Positions 1 through 9,487 of a stretch of 64,000 nt of DNA are shown here, in pieces (position 1 is the first letter of the stretch; each line of letters opens with the position of its first letter). Position numbers and translations under genes: made by a program. The notes beneath the pieces are model-generated. The model saw only the letters and a list, made by a program, of their open reading frames with translations. It made no database searches and had not been told where the DNA came from. The DNA comes from Sacculina carcini (lineage: Eukaryota; Arthropoda; Thecostraca; Sacculinidae). The stretch is taken from positions 3,691,501 through 3,755,500 of the forward strand of contig OU696575.1 in the NCBI GenBank assembly GCA_916048095.2, in the 5' to 3' direction.

Positions 1-4
1 AAAA

Positions 5-1212
5 TTGCGTGTGACGTTGAGTCAACTGGAGGAGCAGGGTATTATAGTACGCGTAACTCAGCCAACGGATTGGGTGTCAAATTTGGTGATTGTACCGAAA
101 CCCGATGACGATATCCAAGTGTGTCTTGACCCGAGAACCCTCAATAAAGCAATAAATCGCGAGCACTATACTACGCCAACTTTTGATGAAGTGAGTTATC
201 GTCTATCAGGCGCTAAATTATTTACCATGCTGGATGCTCGATCGGCTTTTCATCACGTTGGTCTGTCAGAAAAATCATCGTTGCTGAGTTGTTTTCATAC
301 CCCATTTGTTAGATACAGGTGGACTCGTTTGCCATATGGAGTGTCGTGTGCGCCAGAAATTTGGCAACGCTTGATGCATGAGATGGTAGCCGATATAGAG
401 GGTGTAGAGTCAATAGCCGATGATTTTATAGTATATGGAAAAAGTGAGATCCGCGCAGAGGCTATTGCCGATCATGATGCAAAATTGCGAGCATTTCTGG
501 ACAAGGCTCAGAAGAGCAATTTACGACTAAATCAAGACAAATTACGTTATCGTGTTCAGAAAGTTTCGTGGTTTGGTCATGTGGTCAGCGAAGCAGAAAT
601 TAAAGTGAGTCCGTCTAAAGTGGAGGCTGTAGTTACATTTCCGGCGCCAAGCATCAAAATCGAGCTGAAACGTTTCATGGGTATTGCATCATATCTCTCG
701 CAATTTATTCCGGAATTTTCAACGGTAACAGCTCCGATGCGTCAGTTGCTCAGTCAAAAATACGATTGGTTCTGGAGTGACTCGTGTCAGACTGCGTTTG
801 AGCGCATCAAGCGATTACTAATAGAGGCTCCTCTACTGGCGTTTTGTGATAAGGATGCCCCGGCGACTGTTCAGTGTGATGCATCTTCATCCGGTATGGG
901 TGCTGTGCTGCTGCAGAAGGGGAGTCCAGTGGTGTACTGTTCCAGAGCGCTGACTGAGTCGGGGAAAGCATACTCGCAAATAGAGAAGGAGTTACTGGCG
1001 GTTACATTTGCCATGCAAAGGTTGGACCAGTTTGTACACGCTCTGGACCAGCTTGTATACGCTCGACACGCAACAATTCAGACGGATCATAAGCCGCTGG
1101 TTGCCATTCGTGAAAAGCCCCTTGTGGAAGCACCGCTTCGCTTACAGAGAAAGTTGATGATCTTGCAACGATATCAATTTGAATTAAACACACACCTGGA
1201 TCGGAAGTTCAG
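5..1212 (+). pseudogene. pol: G1 pol: reverse transcriptase and RNase H
   Basis: Would copy element RNA into DNA and degrade the template inside virus-like particles. RT motifs are in order: 'LDARSAFHHVGL', 'LPYGVSCAP' and the catalytic 'SIADDFIVYG' (both Asp present, the usual aromatic before them replaced by Ala), then 'FGHVVSEAEI'. RNase H follows with 'VQCDASSSGMGA', 'YSQIEKELLAV' and 'TIQTDHKPL'. The frame is open from the window edge, so no start can be assigned. A frameshift near 1195-1212 passes the reading to the next frame, where 'VADALSRAP' ends the RNase H/connection. Confidence 0.85.
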
Positions 1213-1760
1213 GTGGCTGATGCTCTGAGCCGTGCGCCGATGTCGAACACTCTTGAGAGAACGACGAGGGCGGTGGAAATTAATGAAATCGGTCTGTCTG
1301 AGGAGTTAGCGGTAACGGATGCGCGCTTTGAAAAATATAGAGAAGCTACGTTGGAAGATCCCGACTTACAAAAAGTGCGTGAGCACGAAATAAATGGGTG
1401 GCCGGAACAACGAAGCAGTGTCGATCAGGTAGCGGCCCCTTACTGGTCAGTGAAACATGAGTTGTCTGTTCAGAACGGCCTGGTTTACAAGTCAAATAGG
1501 CTGGTCATCCCATCGTCAATGCGACTTGAATTGTTAAATAGCTTTCACAGAAGTCGCATTGGAGTGGCTTCAATACTCAGGCTTGCCCGGGATAATGCCT
1601 TTTGGCCCGGATTGACGGCAATGGTGAGGGACAGAATATTACGATGTGAAACATGCATTTCATACCATCCCCAACAGCCTCCAGAGCCGTTGACGCCGCA
1701 CGAGGTGCCAAGTCGGCCGTGGCAAAAAGTTGGCACGGATATATTCGAATTTCGCGGTGC
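1213..1760 (+). pseudogene. G1 integrase N-terminal part
   Basis: Begins with 'VADALSRAP' and includes the HHCC zinc-binding region: 'FHRSRIG' followed by 'RCETCISYHP' after 'AFWPGLTAM'. It then enters the catalytic core at 'KVGTDIFEFRGA', which supplies the first Asp. Gypsy sequence stops at about 1760 at the LINE L0 junction, and the rest of the open frame to 1797 is LINE sequence. Confidence 0.8.
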
Positions 1761-3500
1761 AACCCTAAAAGAATGTATTCTTTCATCCGCACAGTGAGTA
1801 AAAGTGTGGGCAGCAGTTCGATTCCTGACATTGTTTACAAGGATGAAACGGCAGACTGTGACCTGGAAAAAGCAAAACTCCTAAACAAATGTTTCGCTGA
1901 CAAATTCACTGAGCGCAGCACAGGAACACTGCCAAGCATCTCCAACTTCAGCGAAGATACGCTGCATCACATAGAAACATCGGAGGAGGAGGTGAAGCAG
2001 CGTCTTCAGGAAGTGAGTGCTTACAAAGCGTGCGGTTCTGATGACATCAGTGGTCGCATTGTGCGAGAGTGTGCAGCAGAGTTCGCTGTCCCATTGAGCA
2101 AGATTTTCCAAATCTGCCTCAACACTGGCGTTTTCCCTAGCACTTGGAAGGACGCGAATATAATCCCCGTTCCAAAGAAGGGTGACCGCAAGCAGGCAAC
2201 TAACTATCGCTCCATAAGCCTGTTGCCTGTGTTTGCCAAAGTACTTGAGGAGATTGTAAAGGCGCGTCTGCTGAGTCATGTTCTGCCAGCGATTTCGAAG
2301 AACCAGCATGGTTTCTGCCCAGGGCGTTCTTGTGTCACCAATCTGGCCGCGTTGGTGAGCTTTGCCGGAGACTCAATCGACGCGAAAACTCAGCTGGACG
2401 TTCTATACACGGACTTCTCGTCGGCATTCCAGAGTGTTGACCATCGTATGCTGCTCCACAAGCTATAAGAAGCGTATGACGTCAAAGGCTCGCTACATGA
2501 TTTACTGAGATCTTATCTCACGGGACGCCGGCAACGAGTGCTGGTGAACGGAGTGTCATCACCGTGGTCGCAGTTAACCAGCGGAGTGCCGGAGGGGTCT
2601 GTTCTAAGCCCCCTCCTCTTCATCATCTACGTGAACGATTTGGCTGAGAAATTGGGCACCTCAGCACTACTATACGCAGATGACGTAAAGCTTTTCCGGA
2701 CGGTCAAGGCGAGCAACGACTGTGAGAGTCTGCAAGAGCAGCTCAACACTCTGTGTGAGTGGTGTGAAAAGTGGGGTCTCAAACTGAACCCTGCAAAATG
2801 CTCACACTTGTGTATCACGCTGAAAAAGAAGCCAGTTGAGTTCACCTACACGATAGGCTGCGACACAGTGCAAAAGGTGACCACTACACGTGACCTGGGG
2901 GTCGTCATTGACTCCAAGCTCACCTTTGCACAACACATTGATGACGTCGCTCGCAGAGCCAATCGCTCACTTGGTGTGCTCACCAGATGCATGCAAGGTC
3001 TACCACGGAACTTCGACTCACGAAGCCTGATTGCCGCCTATTGTTCGAATGTGCGGTCGACCATCGAGTACGCCAGTGTGATTTGGGCAGGCGCAGCACC
3101 AACGCACACACAGAGGCTGCAGCTGATACAGAACAGATTCCTCCGCACACTCAAGTACCTGCAGGCCAATCGAACCGAGATGAATCACACCGAACTCCAC
3201 TCAATGTACGGCCTCCAACCACTTGACATTCGCAGGCGATGGCTCGACGTCGCGTTTCTTTATTCTTTAATGAAAAACAGACTCGACTCTCCGCAGCTGC
3301 TGTCACGAGTCGGATGGAGAGTATCAAGACCAGGTGTGCGCCCCCGGGACCCCCTGCATATACCACCAACGCGCACCGTGGTCACTGGTAGAATATGGCA
3401 CGCTCGCTTGCCTCTATACTACAACAAGCTAGTGAATATGCAGCCAGGTATAGACATCCTTAATGTCAGTCGTTCTGCACTTCGCAAAGTCTGTTTTTAA
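1761..3500 (+). pseudogene. L0 ORF2: LINE reverse transcriptase
   Basis: RT blocks in order: 'NIIPVPKKGDRKQATNYRSI', 'NQHGFCPGRSCVTNL', 'LYTDFSSAFQSVDH', 'SGVPEGSVLSPLLFIIYVND' and the catalytic 'ALLYADDVKLF', then 'TRDLGVVIDSKLTF'. The C-terminal LINE region with 'IEYASVIWAG' follows. The reading is one frame throughout except for a TAA at 2466-2468, a single nonsense change between 'MLLHKL' and 'EAYDVKG'. The endonuclease half is missing because of 5' truncation. The stop at 3498-3500 is the natural end. Confidence 0.85.
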
Positions 3501-3653
3501 AATTGACTTTATATATATACTTCTTTTTTTTCCAAGTTTTAGAATCTTATATTTGCTATTCGCTTTCGTGAATTGTATTATGTGTACTCCGCCTATAATT
3601 GGGATGTCATCCTGTTGGTTGGTGTGAATAAAAACAGAACAAAACAAAACAAA
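1761..3653 (+). mobile_element. 5'-truncated LINE L0 (Jockey/CR1-superfamily type) inserted in G1
   Basis: Non-LTR retrotransposon inserted in sense orientation inside the G1 integrase gene. It begins at about 1761 within ORF2, upstream of the RT, which is typical 5' truncation. It ends with a short 3' UTR and an AAAAC-type repeated tail just before 3654, where Gypsy coding resumes with 'LVLVDYFSGY'. A clean target-site duplication could not be read, so both limits are good only to a few bases. Confidence 0.8.
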
Positions 3654-4489
3654 TTATCTCGTTTTAGTCGATTACTTCAGTGGATATATTGAAGTTGAAC
3701 GATTGTCGCCTGTAACAACGACGGCTGTGAAAAATATTCTCTCCCACCAATTTGCTCGTTATGGCGTGCCGGAAGTGCTTGTATCTGATAATGGGCCACA
3801 ATTTGCCAGTCTTGAATTCAAAGATTTTGCGTCATTTGTGGATATAACGACAAACCCGAGGTATCCGCAGTCGAATGGTCGTGCAGAAAACGCTGTCAAG
3901 CTAATCAAGGGGATCTTCGGAAAAGCGCATGATACTCGGCAGAATCACATGTGGGCACTCATGCTTTGGCGAAATACGCCCAGTCAATATACAGACTTCT
4001 CGCCGGCGCACGTTATGTTCGGACGTCGGTGTCGCACTTTGATGCCCACAACCCGACGTTCATTAGAGCCGGATCCTCCCAAAGGAGTTCGGGACAATTT
4101 GCTGAATTGCAAAGGCGACCAAAATAGTATTATGATCATCAGGGAGTGCAGTCCTTGCCGCCGATCCGTCCAGGGACAGCAGTTCGGGTAAAATTGCCGG
4201 ATCAAAGCTCGTGGTCACGGGGAGAATGTGTAAGGAAACTACCATATACGTCTTATTTGGTGAAAGTTGGTGGCACACTGTATCGACGAAATCGCCGTCA
4301 TATTTTGATGCCAGGGAAGATAATCCCGTACAGTCGACCCGTAGCTACCAGATGGTCCAAAGGCTTCCCAAACCTGAGGTGCTCCCGTCCAACAGCTCAA
4401 ACACAACAGGCAATGAGGATCGTGTGTTACCGCGGCAGTCTATGCGTATTCGTCGACCGCCGGCGTATTTGAATGATTATGTGCCGTGA
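3654..4489 (+). pseudogene. G1 integrase core and C-terminus
   Basis: Continuation of the G1 integrase after L0. It carries the second Asp ('VSDNGPQFASLEF') and the catalytic Glu ('NGRAENAVKLIKG') of the DDE triad, then 'FSPAHVMFGRRCRTLMP'. Two frameshifts follow: near 4130-4145 into a frame with an SH3-like end ('RVKLPDQSSWSRG', 'GTLYRRNRRHILMP'), and near 4310-4330 into the frame ending 'MRIRRPPAYLNDYVP'. Confidence 0.8.
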
Positions 4490-4529
4490 ACGTGTGTTAT
4501 GCTATGTCATTTCATGTGGTTTGTATGCT

Positions 4530-4645
4530 GTGATTAACTTGGAGGGGGAGGTATAACGTGTGTATGTATATGTGTGTATATGTATGTATTTGCGTGTATT
4601 TTTCATATGTTTTATATAGATTATGATTGACTTGGAGGGGGAGGT
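4530..4645 (+). repeat. Duplicated polypurine-tract segment of G1
   Basis: The sequence 'acttggagggggaggt' occurs twice, ending near 4552 and at 4645, within a direct repeat of about 93 bp period. A polypurine tract just upstream of the 3' LTR primes plus-strand DNA in LTR retroelements. The second copy is directly followed by TGTCACATAAG, a plausible LTR start, while the first is followed by TATAACGTG. Confidence 0.6.
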
Positions 4646-5400
4646 GTCACATAAGTATGTATGTATATGTGCGTGTGTGTGTTATGAACGGTGTGTGACG
4701 TCACACGTCACGCCACTATCATGGCCCATGATAGCTGATCGGTTGGTGCTAGCTGTGCCGCACTCAGACCCTTACTGTGCCGCATGCGGCACGCGTGCCG
4801 CGGGTTGATAATCACTGATCATGGGAGTGGCTTGACGGTGTGCACGCGGGGGCTCGGGAGTGTGGCGCAGGGCAGTGTGCAATACCAATGTCACCTAGAC
4901 TACAGGTCCTTTCACGAAAGTATGACGTTATCGCCACGTGACAGTGCGCTGGCCATTGTTTCAACTGTCAGCCATGCGATTGCACGTTAGCGAGCCCACG
5001 TGGTTAGTGTTCTCATGTGTCTAGTGTTTTATCGCGTGCTATTCTTGGCGATAGTTGACGTGTATAGTGATATTCACTTCAGTGTGGTTTAGAGTGAAGT
5101 GCGAATTTGTCAGATTGTGTGTTAAGTGTGATTTGCGCAGCGATTTTCTGTTCATCACTCGGATGATTCTGCATATCATCATCCTGGACATTTTGCTGCG
5201 GTCAGAGGTTTGGTTTTGTTTATTGGTTCAGTAAAATATGCACATGTGCTCGTTTCTCATGTGGTCTTTGCTTCGTTAAGTATGGCTTATATATATTTGC
5301 ATACCATCATAGTTATAAATAAACAGAGGTGGGCACTGTTTAGCTGTTTAGCTTTGTAGCTGCTAGTGTTTCGCTTTTCGTCTAAATTGATTGTTTAAAA
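4645..5400 (+). repeat. Putative G1 3' LTR; no gene
   Basis: Noncoding. It starts TGTCACATAAG after the polypurine tract and holds an AATAAA at 5318-5323, compatible with an LTR polyadenylation signal. A 45-bp motif shared with the P-like palindrome lies at 4886-4930. The right end cannot be fixed without the 5' LTR. I see no credible ORF here. Confidence 0.45.
4886..4930 (+). repeat. Dispersed 45-bp motif, copy 1
   Basis: Contains 'cacctagactacagg' and 'ctttcacgaaagtatgacgt'. Closely similar copies lie at 7351-7395 (+) and 8445-8489 (-), with a partial one at 8412-8427. It includes a short palindrome 'ttTCACGAAAgt' and a TGACGT box. Nature unknown. Confidence 0.6.
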
Positions 5401-5496
5401 CTAGGTTATTGATTATGAAATATTCATATTAGTGAAGCTTGAAACTCATTTGCGACAATATATAACATAAATCATTTCAGATCTCGAGTAGTTGAT

Positions 5497-5571
5497 CTCG
5501 AGTATCTCGTTCAGTGGCTAAGGCGCTGAAATGTTGTGTCAGAGGCTCGCGGTTCGAATCCTGACTCGAGC
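5497..5571 (+). tRNA. tRNA-like sequence, probably the head of a tRNA-derived SINE
   Basis: CTCGAGT at 5497-5503 pairs perfectly with ACTCGAG at 5564-5570, giving a 7-bp acceptor stem at true tRNA length. A box-B-like 'GGTTCGAATCC' lies at 5551-5561 and a degenerate box A 'TCGTTCAGTGG' at 5507-5517. An anticodon arm CTGAA/GTCAG with loop ATGTTGT would read GTT (Asn). The D and T stems pair poorly, so a working tRNA is unlikely. A SINE head or decayed tRNA fits better. No second copy is visible in the window. Confidence 0.4.
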
Positions 5572-5794
5572 GCGAATTTTGATACCCGCTTGAGTTTACT
5601 GGAGGCACCGCTCTAGATTGGTTCATAGCAGGACGTGCCATATAGTCATAGTATGGCGCGCTTAAAATACCAATTAATATTAATAATAATTAATAAAATC
5701 AGCAATAGCTTCAGGTAATATGAAAGGCTTATTTCGTCATAGAGTTATTGATGTTTTCTTGTTTGTGCCCATTATGATGTATTATCAGGAAATT

Positions 5795-7343
5795 CCTGGA
5801 ACTGTGGTTCGGGGTGCAAAAGGAAGTAAGACTGATAGTCTAAATTCAGCATGTTCTCATTCCCAGAAAACCAAGAACTGAAGAACAAATGACAGATGGC
5901 TATAAAGCGTGACAAGGAATTATCATAGCACACCGGAGCACCTTCTATCATATTAGCATCATAGAGATTGCGTGAATCACGCTTTAATCAGGTATTGCTT
6001 CAAATTGTTTGTGCTTTGTGAAGATTAGACACAGAATCCAGTGTGCTCATGCTCGAATTTATTAATCATCGTACGATTTGTCGCTCAAAGCTGTTCGTCC
6101 GTCGAGTATTGAAGCACAAAATATTAAACTTGTCCTGGATGTTAGGAGTGATTTTGCGGTTTTGGCTCTAAGATCATTGGGTGCTACAAATAATCCTGAG
6201 TTCTCTGAATATACTGCTCATTTTATTTAATAATATTGCGTTGGTGGACTATTTGTAATGTTATGACAGCGTACTAAGACTCCAGGTTGAGAAATGCTAA
6301 TTCTCATCCGTTGACTGATTCAGCTATGGATGCCAGGCATTTGTTTTTGGAGCGTTTAGTGAGATGGTTGGATGGATGAACGTCGGACAGGAATATGGTC
6401 GGTTTGACCAGAGATATGTTGGCTGTGTATCACACATCACATATCACACAGCATGCGCTCTGTGAGATAACGAAGTATTGTGTCAATGAGTTGGGATTGT
6501 CGTGTATTATCACATCGAATAATATATATTTATATTGATTTCATTAGGCAATATTGATTTGAAACATTTGACGTGTTCTATGGAATATTTTCCTGATATT
6601 TTTAAAGATGTTGCTGAACGTCTCATCTTTCGTATATGTAATGCTTATATTTCTCATCCTCCTCGTCCAGTGATCGTATATGTTTCAGGTTATTGTTGTT
6701 TTTCTATTCTCAAAAACAGGATTGTGATTCATTTAAAATCATTTTCGCTGCGCCAAGTGAAACCATATCATCCGAGAATTCTTCGTATCTGACAGAAATT
6801 GGTCGCCGAAGTCTGTGTCATTCTAGTGACGTTGGAAATATTTTTTTGGGTTAAGCTGTGTAGAATTATATTAAGTATGATAAAGTAGGTATTGTTGGAA
6901 ACTAGCGCGATGATAGGTTTCCTGCACTATAAAAACTGAGTGATTGCGTTTTTGTGTGTTTTTGCGAGATTTTTGTGTGTTATGCTTCTTTACTTGTACG
7001 GTTTTCAACATCGTAATTTACAATTAATGGCAGAAAATTGTGTGCACCGCTGTAGATGTCCTTCTGAACAATAATTGCTGTGGCAGAAATTCATCTACGA
7101 ATAATTAGAAACAATTGAAGCGAAAACGTTCCACATTGTATCGTGTATAGTGGTTGGATGTTTGTGTTTTGACTGTTGTATGCCCGTGTGGTTTTATAAT
7201 ATATTCAATTGTTAGTTTTACAATTGTGTTTGAAGCTTTATATGTTGGTCACGTGGTTTATCAAGTTAGTTGAGCCGGAATGCCAGTCAAACACCCGCAC
7301 TAACACACAAGTTCTAATAGTAACGCGTATCGCCCGTACGAGT
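5795..7343 (+). pseudogene. P-element/THAP9-like transposase relic, left copy
   Basis: Decayed coding sequence in several frames. About 5805-5950 carries a THAP-like DNA-binding region ('FSFPENQELKNK', 'QMAIKRDKEL'). About 6075-6230 has 'SSIEAQNIKLVLDV' and 'LRSLGATNNPEFSEYTAHFI'. About 6235-6530 has 'ILRWWTICNVMTAY', 'DARHLFLERLVRWLDG', 'LTRDMLAVYH' and 'EITKYCVNELGLSCIITSN'. About 6650-6720 has 'VIVYVSGYCCFSILKN'. The order and spacing match P-element-type transposases that carry an N-terminal THAP domain. Stops and frameshifts are frequent. It forms the left arm of the palindrome. Identification is from remembered family motifs, not a search. Confidence 0.55.
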
Positions 7344-7350
7344 CAATGAC

Positions 7351-7395
7351 CAACGCCACCTAGATACAGGCCCTTTCACGAAAGTATGACGTCAT
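7351..7395 (+). repeat. Dispersed 45-bp motif, copy 2, in palindrome spacer
   Basis: Holds 'caacgccacctagatacagg' and 'ctttcacgaaagtatgacgt'. It occupies most of the unpaired centre of the inverted repeat and matches 8445-8489 on the other strand almost perfectly. Confidence 0.7.
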
Positions 7396-7411
7396 CGATT
7401 CCGGTCGCTTC

Positions 7412-8405
7412 ACTCGTACGGGCGATACGCGTTGTTATTAGAAATTGTGCTTAGTGTGGGTGTTTGACTTGCATTCCGGCTCAATTAAGTTTGAAAATCA
7501 TGTTACCAACATAAGAATCTTAAAATACAATTGCAAATAGAATAACTGAATATATTCTAAGCCCACACGGGCATAAAACCGTAAAAACAAACATGCAACG
7601 ACCATACACGATACAATGCGGAACGTTTTCGCTTCCATTGTTTCTAATTTATCGTAGATGAATTTGTCACAACAATTATTGTTCAGAAGGACATTTACAG
7701 CGGTGCACACAATTTTTCTGCAATTAATTGTAAATTATGATGTTGAGAACAGTACAAGTAAACAAGCATAACACCGCAATCACTCAGTTTTTCTAGTGCA
7801 TGAAACCAATCATCGCGCTGGTTTCCAACAATACACAATTTATCATACTTAATATACTTCTGCACAGTAAAAACCAAAGCAAAACAATATTATCAACCTA
7901 AAAATATTACGCCAATCTTCGGCGACCAATTTCTCTCGAATACGAATTTTTTTCGGATGACATGGTTTTACTTCGCGCAGCCAAAATGTTTCACATGAAT
8001 GACTATCCTGTTTTTGAGAAAATACAACAATAACCCGCAATATATACGATCACTGGATGATGGGAATATGAAATACCAGCGTCACATATACGAAAGATGA
8101 GACGTTTTAAAAATTTTTTTTTTAAAAATCAGCAATATCTTTGAAATATCACGAAAATATTCCGCAGAACACGTAAAATGTTTCAAGTCAATAGTGCATG
8201 ATGTGATTAAATCAATATTGCCTGATGAAATCAATATAAATAAATATTATTCGATTTGATAATGTGCAATCACAAATCCTTCACACAATACTTCGTGATG
8301 TCACAGAGCGCATATGTTGTGTGATACACAGCCAAAACGTCTCTAGTCAGACTGAACATATTCTCGTCTGACATCCAACCATCTCATGAAATGCTCTAAA
8401 AACAA
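7412..8405 (-). pseudogene. P-element/THAP9-like transposase relic, right copy
   Basis: Mirror copy of the left relic, lacking the THAP and N-terminal part because homology stops at about 8405. Recognisable pieces on the minus strand are the 'EITKYCV' region near 8290, a 'YIAGYCC'-like stretch near 8030 (left arm 'YVSGYCC'), 'LVAEDWRNIFRL' and 'NNNCCDKFIYDKLETMEAKT' near 7650. The small minus-strand open frames at 7498-7710, 7695-7877 and 7849-8040 are pieces of it. Strongly degraded. Confidence 0.5.
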
Positions 8406-8411
8406 AGGCTA

Positions 8412-8489
8412 TATCTAGGTGGCGTTGTCAATGACCAATGATCAATGACGTCATACTTTCGTGAAACGGCCTGTATCTAGGTGGCGTTG
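8412..8489 (-). repeat. Dispersed 45-bp motif, copy 3 plus a partial copy
   Basis: 8445-8489 is a full minus-strand copy. 'tatctaggtggcgttg' is repeated at 8412-8427, immediately beyond the end of the right palindrome arm, so this side shows one and a third copies in tandem. Confidence 0.65.
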
Positions 8490-8705
8490 GCAATACATGG
8501 TCGTATGATCAACATGTTACGCATATCTAATGATTATTCAATTTGGTAGGGCCACTAATAGCATAAATAACTTATACGTCGATCAAAATAATTCATTTAA
8601 CCTCCCAAAATATATCATTTCTATAGTATAATTTTTTTGCACGACTCTTAAAAACCAAAAAATGTGTTTTTTAGTCGAGGATTTTTGTGTGGAAAAAACG
8701 TATTT
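8490..8705. other. AT-rich spacer, nothing recognised
   Basis: No ORF, repeat or RNA feature could be supported here. It separates the P-like palindrome from the truncated end of Gypsy G0. Confidence 0.5.
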
Positions 8706-9060
8706 TTAAAAGCAACCAACGTTTTTTTTAGGTCGCATCTCTAATTGCACGACAACCAGGATGTGACAATTGATGCAATTTATCAAATAGTGCTCGGCGT
8801 AACATTTCAGGTAAAATGGTCGGTGTCTGTCGGTTGAGCAATCACAAATATGCTGTGTATCTGTACCGGGAATTGTGACGTTTTGCAATTTCAGTGGAAA
8901 TTGACTTTGTAATATGTTGACATCTTGATGTCCCGAGATGACTTCAGGAGTAATAGTTGTATTGATGGTGTTCACTCTTGATAGGACGTCGGCCTGCGAG
9001 TTCAAAGTCTGATGTGAACTCGATGATATATGACATATATATCTGGTCACGTGAAACATG
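8706..9060 (-). pseudogene. Gypsy G0 pol fragment: RNase H end to integrase zinc finger
   Basis: Minus-strand relic interrupted by element A. Next to the A junction, two overlapping frames give 'HHVSRDQIYMSYIIEFTSDF' and 'QADVLSRVNTINTT', the end of a Gypsy RNase H/connection. Further on, another frame gives 'LRRALFDKLHQLSHPGCRAI', the histidine half of an integrase HHCC finger. It stops near 8700. The matching upstream part is at 32566-32725 on the same strand, on the other side of A. Confidence 0.75.
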
Positions 9061-9065
9061 GTGAG

Positions 9066-9450
9066 TGTAACATGTGTTGGTATAGCTGCCGTTGTACATA
9101 CATACTTTGCGTACCGTCCCGGTGCTTTGTAGCAATCTGTCCGGTGATGTTTATTACGCTTGTGCCAATGTGTCTGAATGCTTAAGTATGAGGTGCGTAC
9201 GTTTGTAATTTAATCTATTTTATAGGGGACATGAAGTCCTACTTATACATAATTATAAGCAAATGGTATATAATTATGGTCGTTGTGATATGGTCGTTGT
9301 ATAACGGGTCTGCTCAATGTATATTTATGTTCATGTTAACGTTGGTTTGTTACATAACATTCTCTATTAATTTGAAGTGCTTTGGTGTTATTCCAGATGA
9401 TATTTTCATTATTGATGAAAATACATAGTATCAGGAATAAGCTTTCTTCA
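9066..9450 (+). repeat. 5' LTR of element A
   Basis: Starts TGTAACATGTGTTGG and ends CTTTCTTCA, followed by 'taaaaacaacaactcc', where a primer-binding site would be expected. I could not match that stretch to a tRNA 3' end. Matches the two pieces of the 3' LTR throughout its length. Confidence 0.9.
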
Positions 9451-9487
9451 TAAAAACAACAACTCCGATGCACAGACGTCATTAATC

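Larger units (their letters stand above)
1..5400 (+). mobile_element. Ty3/Gypsy element G1, 5' part outside window, 3' end approximate
   Basis: Retroelement whose pol order is visible: reverse transcriptase, RNase H, then integrase, followed by a polypurine tract and a putative 3' LTR. Its left portion (5' LTR, gag, protease) lies outside the window. The pol is split at about 1760 by LINE L0 and resumes at about 3654 in the middle of the integrase core. Several frame changes show the copy is dead. The right limit is uncertain because the 5' LTR needed for comparison is absent. Confidence 0.8.
6331..8405. repeat. Large inverted repeat of two P-like copies, arms about 1 kb
   Basis: The left arm (about 6331-7343) and the reverse complement of the right arm (about 7412-8405) align over nearly their full length, roughly 80-90% identical by eye with small indels. 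Inner ends are 'cgcgtatcgcccgtacgag' (7324-7342) and its complement from 7413. Outer matching stops at 'ggcatttgtttttggagc' on the left and its counterpart on the right. The spacer of about 70 bp holds a copy of the 45-bp motif. Divergence between the arms argues against an assembly fold-back artefact. Confidence 0.85.

Noticed and set aside
6331..8405. Palindrome as an assembly artefact
   Set aside because: The arms differ by roughly 10-20% with indels, which a sequencing fold-back of one molecule would not give.
8944..9135. Minus-strand frame crossing the left end of element A
   Set aside because: Only the part left of 9061 is coding (Gypsy G0). The rest is the A LTR read backwards.
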